A stretch of 54,951 nt of DNA from Silicimonas sp. (GTDB taxonomy: Bacteria > Pseudomonadota > Alphaproteobacteria > Rhodobacterales > Rhodobacteraceae): contig JAJEFO010000015.1 of assembly GCA_022820365.1 (NCBI GenBank), positions 1 to 54,951 of the forward strand. Direction: 5' to 3'. This document shows, piece by piece, positions 1 to 9,414 of this stretch (its first letter is position 1; each line of letters opens with the position of its first letter). Both the position numbers and the translations under genes were made by a program. The notes below the pieces were generated by a model. The model saw only the letters and a program-made list of their open reading frames with translations. It had not been told where the DNA came from and did not search any database.

Positions 1-452
1 ATCGGCGTGCCATCCGAAAACGTCACGTCATTGCGCAGGTGGATGATCACCCAGCTCTCGCTTTCCGGGTACTCGATGGTTTCGCAAAGCACGCAGTAGT
101 AGGAGCCGACCTCGTCGGATGTCGTCTCCATGATGTCTTCATAGCCGATGGTCGAAAGAGCACCCCAGCTGCCCCTGCCCGTTGCATAGGGGTTCATGCT
201 GTCAAAGGTTCCGATCGTTGAAATACTGATCTCGCCACCAAGCGGTGCATAAGGATTTACATAGTCCAGGTGCGGGTCGTCGGGCGCGTATTTCAGTTCA
301 TCGTATTCGTTGAAGCCGTGACTGACGATGATCTTCTCGGCGTCATCGGCGAGCGAGACCTGTGCCGGAAAGAGCCAGATCATGCCGACCAGACAGAGAC
401 ACGTCCGGCTCAAGTTCGGCAGACCAGTTGTGCGGTGGGCGTTTCGGGGCAT
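1..452 (-). CDS. Partial YejA-like ABC peptide-binding protein
   Basis: These are the N-terminal ~150 residues of a periplasmic solute-binding protein of an ABC importer (family 5, YejA-like branch, which binds oligopeptides). The gene runs off the left edge of the window. A basic N-terminus is followed by a hydrophobic stretch (about residues 18-35) ending at a probable signal-peptidase site near SLA-DD. The mature part has HGFNEYDELKYAPD and then YVNPYAPLGG, matching the start of YejA-type proteins. A GGAG lies about 9 bases before the ATG. The usual permease and ATPase genes would lie beyond the edge, so the transporter assignment rests on this fragment. Confidence 0.8.
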   Translation of the reverse strand, partial: MPRNAHRTTGLPNLSRTCLCLVGMIWLFPAQVSLADDAEKIIVSHGFNEYDELKYAPDDPHLDYVNPYAPLGGEISISTIGTFDSMNPYATGRGSWGALSTIGYEDIMETTSDEVGSYYCVLCETIEYPESESWVIIHLRNDVTFSDGTP

Positions 453-665
453 GTCAGCTACTCCGTCCATGGTTCAGAATGTGCAATTCTCTCTTCGGGC
501 ATTACCTAAATTTGGAAATGGTGATCAAGCAAGCAAGAAGTACTGACTTGTTGGTGAGGATGTCGTGTGCTCGCGCGTGGCTCAGGGGCCGTCACGCATG
601 CAGATGTTCGCAATTCGCCGCGGTCTGTCGGCAGGTTTCGAACGGTCTTGAGGCCGCGCGTCGGC

Positions 666-1190
666 CTATTGGCCAATAGTGCTGAGCCAGGCGATCAGGT
701 CGGCCCTGTCCTTTGCCTTGGCCATCCCCTTGTAGGACATTTTCGTGCCTGGCGCGAACTTTCTCGGGCTTTGGATGAAGCCGCTCAGGTTTTCTGGCGT
801 CCAGGTGTCGACAACGGCGACGAGCTTGCCCGAATAGTTGAATCCGTCCACTGTTGCTACGGACCGGTCCACGATGTCGTACAGGCTCGGCCCGGTGCCG
901 TTCTTTCCGTCTTCCAGGCTGTGGCAAGCCTTGCATTGCCGGAACAGCTTCTCGCCTGACGCGGCATCCGCAACGGCATAGATCTCGGCAAAATCCACTT
1001 CGGCGACGTCTTCCTGGGCGTCATGAGATTCAAGTGCGCCGGTGTCGATCACGTAGGCCTGATGATGGTCGTCGCCGCCATGCCCCGCGCTGTGGTAGAT
1101 GAATTCGGCGCCGAACCCGCCGAGCAGGAAGATCAGAAAGGTGCCGCAGAAGCCGCCCACGATCTTTGTCATGGTCATGGTGTCGAGCAT
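666..1190 (-). CDS. Membrane-anchored c-type cytochrome
   Basis: This is a monohaem electron-carrier cytochrome c tethered to the inner membrane and facing the periplasm (CycM/cytochrome c552 or cy type). The N-terminus (MLDTMTMTKIVGG) leads into one hydrophobic segment at about residues 8-30, which serves as an uncleaved anchor. An acidic/His-rich linker follows, then the haem motif CKACH and a distal Met region (PGTKMSYKGM). A longer frame to 1238 exists, but the ATG at 1190 has a GGGAC upstream and gives the usual family start. The gene is divergent from pheA, an arrangement I recall from Rhodobacteraceae. It probably donates electrons to a terminal oxidase (inference). Confidence 0.9.
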   Translation of the reverse strand: MLDTMTMTKIVGGFCGTFLIFLLGGFGAEFIYHSAGHGGDDHHQAYVIDTGALESHDAQEDVAEVDFAEIYAVADAASGEKLFRQCKACHSLEDGKNGTGPSLYDIVDRSVATVDGFNYSGKLVAVVDTWTPENLSGFIQSPRKFAPGTKMSYKGMAKAKDRADLIAWLSTIGQ

Positions 1191-1303
1191 GTAATGTCCC
1201 GTCTCGTCTGGTCCTCGCCGCTGTCTATCCGCTTCCATTGGTGCCGTTCAAGGGTTAAGACGCACGACCTGTGGGCTTTGTTGCCGCACCTGGGAGTTGG
1301 GAA

Positions 1304-2131
1304 ATGACGGGACGCATCGCATTTCAGGGGGAGCCTGGCGCTTATTCCCATCAGGCCTGCCGCGAGACCCGGCCGGACATGGAACCCTTGCCCTGCCGTA
1401 CCTTCGAGGATGTCATCGAAGCGGTGAAGACGGGCGAGGCCGAACTGGCGATGCTTCCGGTCGAGAATTCGACCTACGGGCGGGTTGCAGACATTCATCG
1501 CCTGCTCCCGGAGAGCGGGCTTCACATCGTGGACGAGGCCTTTGTCCGCGTTCGCATCAATCTCCTTGGCGTGCCGGGTGCGAGTCTCGACCAGGTCAAG
1601 CGCGCCCACAGCCATCTGGTGCTGTTGCCGCAATGCGCGCGGTTTCTGCGCGAACGTGGAATCGAGGGCAAGGCAAGCCCCGACAACGCACGCGCAGCCC
1701 GCGAGGTGGCGGCGCTCGGCAACCCAGAAGACGCGGCGCTGGCGTCGGATCTGGCAGCGGAAGTCTACGGGCTCGACGTTCTGGCTCGCGATGTTGAGGA
1801 CGAGGATCACAACACGACGCGCTTTCTTGCCATGGCACGCGAACCTAATGATTCGCGCCGGGACGAGAAAATGATGACGACCTTCGTGTTCCGGGTCCGC
1901 AACATCCCGGCGGCACTTTACAAGGCCATGGGAGGGTTTGCCACGAACGGCGTCAACATGACCAAGCTGGAGAGCTACATGGTCGACGGATCGTTTTCGG
2001 CAACCCAGTTCTACGCCGACATCGAGGGGCACCCGGAGGACGAGCCGGTCAAGCTCGCGATGGAAGAGCTCGCGTATTTCACTTCGCTGCTTCATGTCCT
2101 CGGGACGTATCCTGCCGACAAGAATCGGTAG
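1304..2131 (+). CDS. pheA: Prephenate dehydratase
   Basis: This enzyme converts prephenate to phenylpyruvate in phenylalanine biosynthesis (cytosol). The 275-residue product has the dehydratase domain first (GEPGAYSHQA near the start; LPVENSTYG; DNARAAREVA; DHNTTRFL with the catalytic TRF motif). A C-terminal ACT regulatory domain from about residue 185 includes KLESYMVDGSF and Y.DIEGH, typical of allosteric Phe sensing. The frame is open 33 bases further upstream, but the ATG at 1304 follows GGGAG and starts with the family-typical RIAFQGEPGAYS. It is monofunctional: there is no fused chorismate mutase. Confidence 0.96.
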   Translation: MTGRIAFQGEPGAYSHQACRETRPDMEPLPCRTFEDVIEAVKTGEAELAMLPVENSTYGRVADIHRLLPESGLHIVDEAFVRVRINLLGVPGASLDQVKRAHSHLVLLPQCARFLRERGIEGKASPDNARAAREVAALGNPEDAALASDLAAEVYGLDVLARDVEDEDHNTTRFLAMAREPNDSRRDEKMMTTFVFRVRNIPAALYKAMGGFATNGVNMTKLESYMVDGSFSATQFYADIEGHPEDEPVKLAMEELAYFTSLLHVLGTYPADKNR

Positions 2132-2207
2132 GGCCGGACTCTCTTTGCTTCCGGGCATCGAGCGTCTATATCGCGGCTCGGACAATGGACTGGATCAACT
2201 CGCACTC

Positions 2208-2741
2208 ATGCCGACTCTTCTCCTAATTTGCGGTGCGCTGCGCCAAGGATCGCTGAACCGCAAGCTTCTGGTTGCCGCCGGACAGCGTTGGCCGGGGGAC
2301 ACGGTGATGGCCGATCTCGACATGCCGCTTTACAACGGCGACATCGAGGAGGCGGAAGGCATTCCCGAGGCGGCTACGCGCATCAAGCGGCAGATTGAAG
2401 CGGCGGACGCCGTGGCCATATCCACGCCTGAGTACAACCAGTCGATTTCGGGTGTTCTCAAAAACGCGCTCGACTGGGTGAGCAGGGGCGAAGGCAACCC
2501 TTGGCGGGACAAGCCGGTGGCAATCATGTCGGCGACGGCGGGACGTGCGGGCGGCGCACGCGCGCAGTATGCCTTGCGGCTTGCTCTCAACACATTTCAG
2601 CCGAGACTCCTTACAGGTCCCGAGGTCATGGTGGCCAATGCTCAAAAGGAGTTTGACTCGGAGGGCCGTCTTGTGGGCGAAAGCTACCAAAAGGCGCTTG
2701 AGGCGCTTGTCGGGAAGCTTGCGTCAGAAGCCGTTCGGTAA
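2208..2741 (+). CDS. NADPH-dependent FMN reductase family protein
   Basis: This is a flavodoxin-like NAD(P)H:FMN/quinone reductase of the chromate/azo-reductase type, 177 residues, probably dimeric and cytosolic. The N-terminus (LLLICGALRQGSLNRKLL) is the phosphate-binding loop for FMN. STPEYNQSISGVLKNALDW is the flavin ring-contact motif of the family. The frame opens at 2094 inside pheA, but the ATG at 2208 gives the standard start; its ribosome site is weak. It lies 76 bases behind pheA and may be cotranscribed. The physiological substrate is unknown. Confidence 0.88.
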   Translation: MPTLLLICGALRQGSLNRKLLVAAGQRWPGDTVMADLDMPLYNGDIEEAEGIPEAATRIKRQIEAADAVAISTPEYNQSISGVLKNALDWVSRGEGNPWRDKPVAIMSATAGRAGGARAQYALRLALNTFQPRLLTGPEVMVANAQKEFDSEGRLVGESYQKALEALVGKLASEAVR

Positions 2742-2773
2742 CCGGGCCAGCGCGAAGGGACTTCGCGGCGGGA

Positions 2774-3313
2774 CTATCGCCTTCGGTCGCGCCGGTTGGA
2801 CATGGGCTGGAACGCGACGCCTACATGGGCCTCGCAGTATGGCTTGCCCTGCTGGACGGCCAGGCCGCAAAACCAGAATTCGTCGGTTGCGGGATCCCCT
2901 ATGGGCCACTTGCAGGTTCGCTCCGTCAGTTCCAGGAGCCCGATCTTCTTTGCCGTCTTTTCCACTTTGCGCACGTTTTCGAGCGCCTCTGGGCTGATCT
3001 CGTTTGCGGAAGGCTGCGGCGGCAGAGGTCGCCCGGCTGGCACGATGGGTTTGCGGGGGGCGACCGCGACCTCGACAACGCGGACCTGAGAGGTCTTTGT
3101 CCGCGCCGCGGGCTTCGATGAGGACGCCCGTGAAGGTTTCTTTTCTGGAGCTGAAGCTGATGCGCCGGCCCGGTTGGAAAGACCCAGGCGATGCACTTTG
3201 CCAATGACCGCGTTTCTGGTGACGCCACCCAGATCCTTGGCGATCTGGCTGGCGGACTTGCCCTCGGCCCACATTTTCTTGAGACCTTCTACGCGCTCAT
3301 CTGTCCACGACAT
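2774..3313 (-). CDS. gcrA: GcrA cell cycle regulator
   Basis: GcrA is the alphaproteobacterial regulator that binds sigma70-RNA polymerase and activates promoters carrying CcrM-methylated GANTC sites. The product has 179 residues. Residues 1-48 form the helix-turn-helix (SWTDERVEGLKKMW, SQIAKDLGGVTRNAVIGKVH). A low-complexity Ala/Ser/Lys/Pro linker follows. The C-terminal segment has the conserved TCKWPIGDP, FWFCGL and PYCEAH motifs that contact sigma. AGGAA sits about 8 bases before the ATG. The gene is convergent with the FMN reductase and close to argD-argF, a neighbourhood I recall from Rhodobacteraceae. It is probably essential or important for growth (family knowledge). Confidence 0.97.
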   Translation of the reverse strand: MSWTDERVEGLKKMWAEGKSASQIAKDLGGVTRNAVIGKVHRLGLSNRAGASASAPEKKPSRASSSKPAARTKTSQVRVVEVAVAPRKPIVPAGRPLPPQPSANEISPEALENVRKVEKTAKKIGLLELTERTCKWPIGDPATDEFWFCGLAVQQGKPYCEAHVGVAFQPMSNRRDRRR

Positions 3314-3547
3314 CGGGAATTCCTGCGGTGTTCGAACAGAGCCATTCTAGTGATGCGGGTGCGCGTTGCAAGGGTCTGTCTCCGGATGGGGCGGCGCTCA
3401 GGGAAGGAAAGGCATCTCTGCATCTGGCAGCGGCGAACACCGGCAACCCGACAGTCATTCCGGCGCAGTTGGCCGCCGGTGCGGTGCATTTCTCCACGAA
3501 TCTCGCTAGAACCCTTTTTGAAGGCAGCAAGTGTGGGGGAACGGCAG

Positions 3548-3946
3548 TTGAATCCACTCGACGTTCCGTTGGCCGAGCGGAAGGGCCGGGATTTGGCGAT
3601 TGAACTCTGGCACTGCTTTGACCAGCGGCGATTCAGGGATGCCTTATCCCTGTTGTCCGAGGACTTCGAGGCACACTGGCCGAACACCCGGGAGCGCATC
3701 TGCGGTCCCGAGAAATTCATCGCTCTCAACGAGAGCTATCCGGGGATCTGGCGTTGCTCAGTCCAGCGAACCGACGAGTGCGCAGATGACGTGGTGACAG
3801 TGACGAAGATCAGCGACGATGTTACCTCCTTGTTCGCGGTGTCCTTCTTCAAGGTGCGGGACGGGAGAATTGTCAGGGCGGAGGAGTACTTCGCGTACAA
3901 CGGCTCTCCGCCTCACGATCGTTCTGCATTCGCTGAGAGCTATTGA
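3548..3946 (+). CDS. NTF2-like (SnoaL-type) small protein
   Basis: This is a single-domain cone-fold protein of the NTF2/SnoaL superfamily, 132 residues. Visible signs are WHCFDQRRFRDALSLLSEDFEAHWPNT at the start and the C-terminal strand pattern KVRDGRIVRAEEYFAYNG. The reading frame is open further upstream, but the earlier part overlaps the gcrA promoter region and looks non-coding. I chose the TTG at 3548 because a GGGGGAAC sequence precedes it; a GTG 15 bases upstream is possible. No catalytic residues can be assigned. Members are isomerases, hydrolases or ligand binders, so the function is open. Confidence 0.7.
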   Translation: MNPLDVPLAERKGRDLAIELWHCFDQRRFRDALSLLSEDFEAHWPNTRERICGPEKFIALNESYPGIWRCSVQRTDECADDVVTVTKISDDVTSLFAVSFFKVRDGRIVRAEEYFAYNGSPPHDRSAFAESY

Positions 3947-4278
3947 TCGGTTGCGCGGGCGTCAGTAGTTCACCTGTGTGACCTCCGTTCATGCCGTGGC
4001 ACCCTCGATATCGGTTTCGACTTTCGATTGAGAGTCACGACGTATTGGAACGATCTCTTGGGGCGCCAATCCGCCCGCGCCTTGAGTGCAAGCAGCTTCA
4101 AGTTACCCCTTTCCTTTGGTCTGCAATTTGCATATGCGTTGCCTATGACGTGTGCCGCAAGCTCTTTGCTCCGACGCCGACGCTGAACCAGCGTCCGAAA
4201 CTGCACGCCCATTTCCGTCATCGTTGACTTGGTCAGTCACCACTGGCACGTCTAGAAATCTGTTGAAAGGAAGACCGG
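3947..4278. other. Intergenic spacer before argD
   Basis: I see no convincing gene here. A minus-strand open frame (3970-4221) lacks a ribosome-binding site and resembles no family. An A/T-richer patch (TTTGCATATGCG, about 4123-4140) may belong to the argD promoter, but I cannot assign -35/-10 boxes with confidence. GAAAGGAAGA just before the argD ATG is its ribosome-binding site. Confidence 0.6.
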
Positions 4279-5454
4279 ATGATACCGTCGATTCTGCCCA
4301 CCTATTCCCGCGCGCCCCTCAAGTTCGTGAAGGGCGAAGGCAGCTGGCTGATTGAGGAGGACGGACGACGCTTTCTCGATATGGGTTCGGGGATCGCGGT
4401 CACTTTGCTGGGTCACGCCAATCCGATTTTGGTGGATGCGCTGACGTCACAGGCGAACTCGCTGTGGCATGTATCGAACCTCTATGAAATTCCGGGACAG
4501 GTTGAACTCGCGGACCGACTGGTCGAGGCAACTTTCGCCGACACCGTGTTCTTCACGAATTCGGGTACCGAAGCCTGTGAACTGGCCGTAAAGATGGCCC
4601 GAAAGTACCATTACGAGAAGGGCCAGCCCGAACGGCTCGAAATCATCGCGTTCGAGGGCTGTTTTCATGGTCGCTCAAGCGCTGCCATCGCCGCATCCGG
4701 TGCAGAAAAAATGGTCAAGGGATTTGGGCCGTTGCTGCCAGGATTCCTGCAGGTACCCTTCGGCGACATTGACGCCGTTCGTGCCGGGATGACGGAGGCA
4801 AGTGCCGCGGTCATTGTCGAGCCGTTGCAAGGCGAAGGCGGCATCGTTCCGCTGCCTGATGCGTCCCTGAAGGCGCTTCGCCAACTTTGTGACGATGCGG
4901 GCGTGTTGCTGATCCTGGACGAGGTGCAGTGCGGGATGGGACGAACCGGAACGCTCTTTGCGCACGAGCGGGCTGGGATCGCGCCCGACATAATGATGGT
5001 CGCCAAGGGAATCGGAGGCGGCTTCCCACTTGGCGCAGTGCTGGCCACCGAGGATGCAGCCTCTGGCATGACGGTGGGAACCCATGGTTCGACTTATGGC
5101 GGCAGTCCTCTCGCAATGGCGATCGGGAACGCGGTGATGAAGACCGTGGCGGACAAGACCTTCCTTGAGGATGTGAACCGCAAGGCGGGGATGTTGCGCC
5201 AGAAGCTCGAGGGCCTGGTTGCAGAGCACCCTGACGTGTTCGAAGGCGTTCGCGGAGAGGGACTGATGCTCGGCATCAAGTGCAAGATGCCAAATGCGGA
5301 TGTCGTCAATGCCGGATTTGACGCAGGCGTCATTACGGTTCCGGCCGGTGACAACGTGGTTCGCCTTCTACCGGCACTGACCATAAGTGACGAAGAAATT
5401 GCCGAGGCCATGGCACGCCTGGACAAGGCCGCGACGGCGGCCAAGGCCGCCTGA
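4279..5454 (+). CDS. argD: Acetylornithine aminotransferase
   Basis: This PLP-dependent class III aminotransferase converts N-acetylglutamate semialdehyde to N2-acetylornithine in arginine biosynthesis; family members may also act in lysine synthesis. The 391-residue product has the substrate region [16 protein letters not shown], the PLP phosphate loop [42 protein letters not shown] with the pyridine-binding Asp, and the Schiff-base lysine in [14 protein letters not shown] (Lys243). GAAAGGAAGACCGG precedes the ATG. argF follows 53 bases downstream, so the two form an arginine operon. Confidence 0.96.
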   Translation: MIPSILPTYSRAPLKFVKGEGSWLIEEDGRRFLDMGSGIAVTLLGHANPILVDALTSQANSLWHVSNLYEIPGQVELADRLVEATFADTVFFTNSGTEACELAVKMARKYHYEKGQPERLEIIAFEGCFHGRSSAAIAASGAEKMVKGFGPLLPGFLQVPFGDIDAVRAGMTEASAAVIVEPLQGEGGIVPLPDASLKALRQLCDDAGVLLILDEVQCGMGRTGTLFAHERAGIAPDIMMVAKGIGGGFPLGAVLATEDAASGMTVGTHGSTYGGSPLAMAIGNAVMKTVADKTFLEDVNRKAGMLRQKLEGLVAEHPDVFEGVRGEGLMLGIKCKMPNADVVNAGFDAGVITVPAGDNVVRLLPALTISDEEIAEAMARLDKAATAAKAA

Positions 5455-5455
5455 C

Positions 5456-5482
5456 CGTCGCGAGAATCGAACAGTCGCGACG
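5456..5482 (+). other. Intercistronic hairpin between argD and argF
   Basis: CGTCGCGA (5456-5463) and TCGCGACG (5475-5482) form a perfect 8-bp inverted repeat around an 11-base loop, two bases after the argD stop. No T-run follows, so it is not a standard terminator. It could stabilise the argD mRNA end or tune argF expression (inference). Confidence 0.5.
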
Positions 5483-5507
5483 ACTTGAGCGCTGGAGAAC
5501 GACGCAC

Positions 5508-6434
5508 ATGAGACACTTTCTTGACATCCACAATGTCGAACCGGGAGTTCTTCGCGGCATTCTTGACCAGGCCAAGGCAATGAAGGACTCGCGTGCAGGT
5601 CGTCCAAAGGGCGTTGAAGACGACGTGCAGGCATTGGCGGGTCGAATGGTGGCGCTGCTCTTCGAAAAGCCGTCGACCCGTACCCGCGTTTCTTTCGACG
5701 TCGGAGTTCGTCAACTGGGGGGGAAGACGCTGATCCTCTCCGGCAATGAAATCCAGCTCGGTCACGGGGAGACCATCGCCGACACGGCGCGGGTTCTTTC
5801 GCGCTACGTGGATCTCGTAATGATCCGGACTTTTGCTGAAGAGTCACTTCTTGAGCTTGCGAGTCATGCCACCGTGCCCGTGATAAACGGGCTCACGAAC
5901 CGCACTCATCCCTGCCAGGTCATGGCGGACGTGATGACCTTCGAGGAACATCGCGGTCCGATTTCCGGCAAGAAGGTGGTCTGGGTCGGAGACGGCAACA
6001 ACGTTTGCGCGTCATTCCTGCACGCCGCCGGGCAGTTCGGATTCGAAATGGTCGTGACGGGGCCGGAGGATCTGCATCCCGAAGCGGAATTCGTGGATCT
6101 TGCTAGGGCCAGCGGCGCATCCGTCGAATTGGATTCCGATCCGGTCAAGGCCGTCAGCGGGGCCGACCTCGTCGTTGCGGACACCTGGGTTTCAATGCAC
6201 GACAGCCCGGCAATCAAGGAACGTCGCTGGACGCAACTTGAGCCGTATCAGGTCAACGCGGAACTGATGGCACATGCAAAGTCCGACGCACTGTTCATGC
6301 ATTGCCTGCCCGCGCACCGAGGTGAAGAGGCGACGGACGAGGTCATGGACGGCCCCAATTCTGTCATTTTTGACGAGGCGGAGAATCGCCTTCACGTCCA
6401 GAAGGCCATCATGCGCTGGTGTCTCGAATTGTAG
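5508..6434 (+). CDS. argF: Ornithine carbamoyltransferase
   Basis: This enzyme transfers carbamoyl phosphate to ornithine to make citrulline, the sixth step of arginine synthesis. The 308-residue product shows the carbamoyl-phosphate loop [12 protein letters not shown], the second binding motif TNRTHPCQ, the ornithine loop (DTWVSMHD) and the catalytic Cys in [25 protein letters not shown] precedes the ATG. It is the distal gene of the argD-argF pair and ends 92 bases from the convergent Ppx/GppA gene. The hslO gene I would expect next in many relatives is absent here. Confidence 0.97.
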   Translation: MRHFLDIHNVEPGVLRGILDQAKAMKDSRAGRPKGVEDDVQALAGRMVALLFEKPSTRTRVSFDVGVRQLGGKTLILSGNEIQLGHGETIADTARVLSRYVDLVMIRTFAEESLLELASHATVPVINGLTNRTHPCQVMADVMTFEEHRGPISGKKVVWVGDGNNVCASFLHAAGQFGFEMVVTGPEDLHPEAEFVDLARASGASVELDSDPVKAVSGADLVVADTWVSMHDSPAIKERRWTQLEPYQVNAELMAHAKSDALFMHCLPAHRGEEATDEVMDGPNSVIFDEAENRLHVQKAIMRWCLEL

Positions 6435-6526
6435 CAACGGCACCTGCTCGGGCCGTTTCTTCTCGCCGCAAGAGCCCGTCGTTCCGCCGGCGGCTGCTGT
6501 ACGGAAGTGCCGCGATGTGGAGAGAT

Positions 6527-8074
6527 TCAGCGGCCCTTGACCACGATTTCCACGCCACCGAGTGCGCCAGCCAGGGAATTCAGGCGTGCCTCCGCGACCT
6601 CTCCGTACAGGTCGCGCGTGCCCGGCGCGAGGCGAAGTTCCAGGCACTTGCGTTTCGGATAGTACCTGAGCGCTCCCATCTTGTCGTCTTCGGACGCCGT
6701 GAGCATCGCGCCGAATCGCAATGCCTTTCCGAGAATTTCGGCCCAATTCAGGTCCGTTTCCTCGATCAGGTCGACGAGGTCCTGAAAGGGAGAATCCGCG
6801 CGACTGTTCTTGTAGCGATGCAGCAGCGCTACACCCAGAAACACGCGCTCCTTGTGCGTCATGCCGCCGAAATTTGCGCGCGTCACCTCTGCGAAGGAGA
6901 CCTCGTGACGGTAGTCAGGATGGGCGCGCCAACTCACGTCATGCAGGAGGCACGCAGCCTTGATGAGTCGCTTGTCGGGGGCGCTGCGCCCGGAAAACAG
7001 CGGCAGCACGAAATCATAGAGTCGCCGGCCGAATCCTGGCATCCGCGCGTCCTTGGCCTCATGGAAGCGGCAGGCCTCGATCAAGGGATCCCGGTCGCGA
7101 AGCTCCTGCGGCATTTGCTCGTACAGCATTCCCTCGCGAATGCCGTAGCTGGAAATGGCAATATCGTAGGGCTTGAATTCGCGTACGAGGTGTTTCAGGA
7201 GCTGGGACGCGAGTGGCAGCAGGTCCATGCGGCCTTCGCCCAGTCCCACGCGTATCCGCAGTTCCTCCAGATCGCTTTCCTCGATGAACTCGATCGTCCG
7301 GTAGACCGTCTTCCGACTCATCCGGTATTCGTGCAGCGCGGCCAGCGGATAGCCCCGCCTGTCCATGTCGATTCGGGCAATCGCCCGCCAGGAGCCGCCG
7401 ACAAGGAACAGGCGGTCACGCTGGGGGCCTATGGTCTCGGCAAGTGCGCCCACTTCCTGTTTCAGGAACTTTCTCAGCCCCTTCTTGCCGCCCTTGACGA
7501 CTCGCAGTCGCTGGGGGCCGAGTTGCGAAGAGAGCCTTCTTCCGACCACCCCGTCTCGCAGTTCCGCCAGTTCCATGGACGCGCCGCCAAGGTCGCAGGC
7601 GAGGCCGTATGCTCCGGGCCAGCCTAGAAGTACGCCCTGCGCCGAGAGCCGCGCCTCCTCTTCGCCGTCAATCACCCAGAGATTGAGTCCGGTCTCGCGA
7701 AATACCTCCTCGCAGAATTCGGGTCCGTCCTGCGCTTCCCGCACGGCGGCGGTGGCCACGGCCGTCAGCGGCTCCAGGCCCATTGCTTCTGCAAGTCCCT
7801 GAAAGCGGCGCAGGGCGGCCATCGCGCGGACCTTTCCCTTTGGGTTGAGGCAACCGGTTTCGGCCAGGCCGGCTCCAAGGCCCGCCATGACCTTCTCGTT
7901 GAAGAAATACGCAGGAGATCGAGCCGCACCGTCAAACACGACCATGCGGACCGAGTTCGAACCGACGTCGACGACACCGACTCGGCTCAGCGCCAGTGCC
8001 GAAGGGTCGTCAAACAACGGTCGGCCGAACGGTCCCCAGTCTTCTGCACCGGCAGCCCTGCCGCCTCCGTCCAT
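6527..8074 (-). CDS. ppx: Exopolyphosphatase / pppGpp phosphatase (Ppx/GppA)
   Basis: This ASKHA-fold phosphatase hydrolyses polyphosphate and/or the gamma phosphate of pppGpp, linking phosphate storage and the stringent response. The 515-residue product has the phosphate-1 motif VGVVDVGSNSVRMVVFDG, a mid-domain Gly-rich motif CDLGGASMELAEL and the GSWRAIARID motif, followed by a C-terminal HD-like helical region (HDVSWRAHPDYRH). The frame is open to 8374, but the ATG at 8074 follows an ideal GAGGAG and gives the normal length. Whether Ppx or GppA activity dominates cannot be read from sequence. Confidence 0.92.
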   Translation of the reverse strand: MDGGGRAAGAEDWGPFGRPLFDDPSALALSRVGVVDVGSNSVRMVVFDGAARSPAYFFNEKVMAGLGAGLAETGCLNPKGKVRAMAALRRFQGLAEAMGLEPLTAVATAAVREAQDGPEFCEEVFRETGLNLWVIDGEEEARLSAQGVLLGWPGAYGLACDLGGASMELAELRDGVVGRRLSSQLGPQRLRVVKGGKKGLRKFLKQEVGALAETIGPQRDRLFLVGGSWRAIARIDMDRRGYPLAALHEYRMSRKTVYRTIEFIEESDLEELRIRVGLGEGRMDLLPLASQLLKHLVREFKPYDIAISSYGIREGMLYEQMPQELRDRDPLIEACRFHEAKDARMPGFGRRLYDFVLPLFSGRSAPDKRLIKAACLLHDVSWRAHPDYRHEVSFAEVTRANFGGMTHKERVFLGVALLHRYKNSRADSPFQDLVDLIEETDLNWAEILGKALRFGAMLTASEDDKMGALRYYPKRKCLELRLAPGTRDLYGEVAEARLNSLAGALGGVEIVVKGR

Positions 8075-8931
8075 GGCCGTCTCCTCGTTGCTCGTGGGGA
8101 CTGTAGCGGGGCAGGGTGTCGGGTCAACGGCTGCCGGGAAAATCCCTCGAATACCGTTGTCTGGATGGCGGCAAGATCGAGATCGTCCGGGATCGGGAGC
8201 CGATGATTTGGAGCCATGGCATCGTCTGACCACAGACCTTCGCATTGGCCCCCTGAGCGGGCACTGTCGCACAAATTGGCATCGAGATCGGCCAAGGCAT
8301 CGAGGAAAAGGCACCGGAGGTTCGGGCTGTCGGGATCGCCAATTGCGAATTCGGCGACGCACAAATGCTGCCAAATTCGTCGGATCAATTCTGGTCTTGC
8401 GAGAAGATCGGAAGCATCACTGGAGAGTCGGCCTGCAACACCCGCAGATGCCAAGGTGCTGTCGCTGCCCCCGACGCCCATGCAGCGATTCCATCACGCA
8501 AGAACGTCAAGCGCATGATGCGTTCGGTGAATCGGCTCGGCTAGTGCCATATCGTGCAGGACTTCGACTGCCAAGGTGCCGGGCGTCAAGTTCGCATAGA
8601 CATGCTCGAAGGAATCTGAGCGCTTGGCACGCGCGCCATCAAGCCCGCAGGACAGCTTCCCGTGGGATGAGGGAAGTGCATGCCTTGCCTTGGGAATTCG
8701 GTAAACTGTCATGAAATCAATGACTTAAGATTCACTCTCAGGATGAATGGTCCCGGTTTCGAGGATGCAGCAAAACGGCAGAATATTCCGTGACGCTTGC
8801 GTCCTTGCGCCACGAGTTCGCCGACATGGCGCAAATTCCTTCTTGGCCGGCATTGCGCGAAGTCGCGCGGCCGGACTAGTTTGAGGAAATAGACCAGAGC
8901 ACTCTCAATGGCCGAATGTGCAGGAGGACGA
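8075..8931. other. Long gene-poor spacer, possible decayed gene
   Basis: I see no intact gene. On the minus strand two open stretches in the same frame (8712-8494 and 8481 into ppx) are separated only by a TGA at 8494-8496 and four codons. Read through, they give a plausible helical composition (LLARPELIRRIWQHLCV, LFLDALADLDANLCD) but no recognisable family, no ribosome-binding site and an overlap with the ppx start. The stretch may be a gene remnant or chance. Confidence 0.4.
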
Positions 8932-9414
8932 ATGAAGCTTGGGAACGTCACAGGGGCGACACCCGAAGAACGCCTGCCTGAGTTGGGCCTCGACCCGCCG
9001 TCAGCACGCAACTCGGTGGCCGATGGCGTCACACATGCTCAGATCGGCAACATCATCGACATGTCCGACATGCTGTCTTGGATCGATTGCCAGCTGAAGT
9101 TTGCTTGGCTGGCGGGCGATACTAAGACGGTCAAGCAAGGGCATGGCGCCTTTCAACTGTCCGCCTCGAATGGCCTGTCCCTGCTGAACTCCATCACCGG
9201 CAGTCTTTCACAAATCAGGCGCATCTGCCGCTTGGCGTACGTTGGCATGGTCACGGCGGACCTCCACGATTTGCCGCGCGCCCTGAATGGAGCATCCCGC
9301 CCAGCAATCGCGATCTCCGGCGAGATGGGCGCGCATTCGCGGATGATATGCTCCAACCCGGCCATGCCAATCAAATTTGCGAGCCTCGTGGTCCTTTGGG
9401 CGGAGGTCCAATAG
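8932..9414 (+). CDS. Diverged RidA/YjgF-family protein
   Basis: This is probably a member of the RidA (YjgF/YER057c) family, small trimeric proteins that hydrolyse reactive enamine/imine intermediates. The 160-residue product fits the ~155-residue subfamily: EERLPELGLDPP near the start resembles IEQRLAELGI.LP, a central region aligns around NGLSLLNSITGSL, and VVRV..GFV is matched by IRRICRLAYVGMV. It ends with NGASRPAIAISGEMGAHSR (Arg conserved) and ..ASLVVLWAEV. The GQ motif region is poorly conserved, so activity is uncertain. AGGAGG precedes the ATG. The TAG overlaps the next GTG by one base (TAGTG). Confidence 0.6.
   Translation: MKLGNVTGATPEERLPELGLDPPSARNSVADGVTHAQIGNIIDMSDMLSWIDCQLKFAWLAGDTKTVKQGHGAFQLSASNGLSLLNSITGSLSQIRRICRLAYVGMVTADLHDLPRALNGASRPAIAISGEMGAHSRMICSNPAMPIKFASLVVLWAEVQ

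Noticed and set aside
5456-5482. Terminator after argD
   Set aside because: The stem is perfect but no T-run follows, and argF continues in the same direction.
8075-8374. 100-codon N-terminal extension of the Ppx/GppA gene
   Set aside because: It is Arg/Pro-rich without similarity to the family. GAGGAG sits just before the ATG at 8074.
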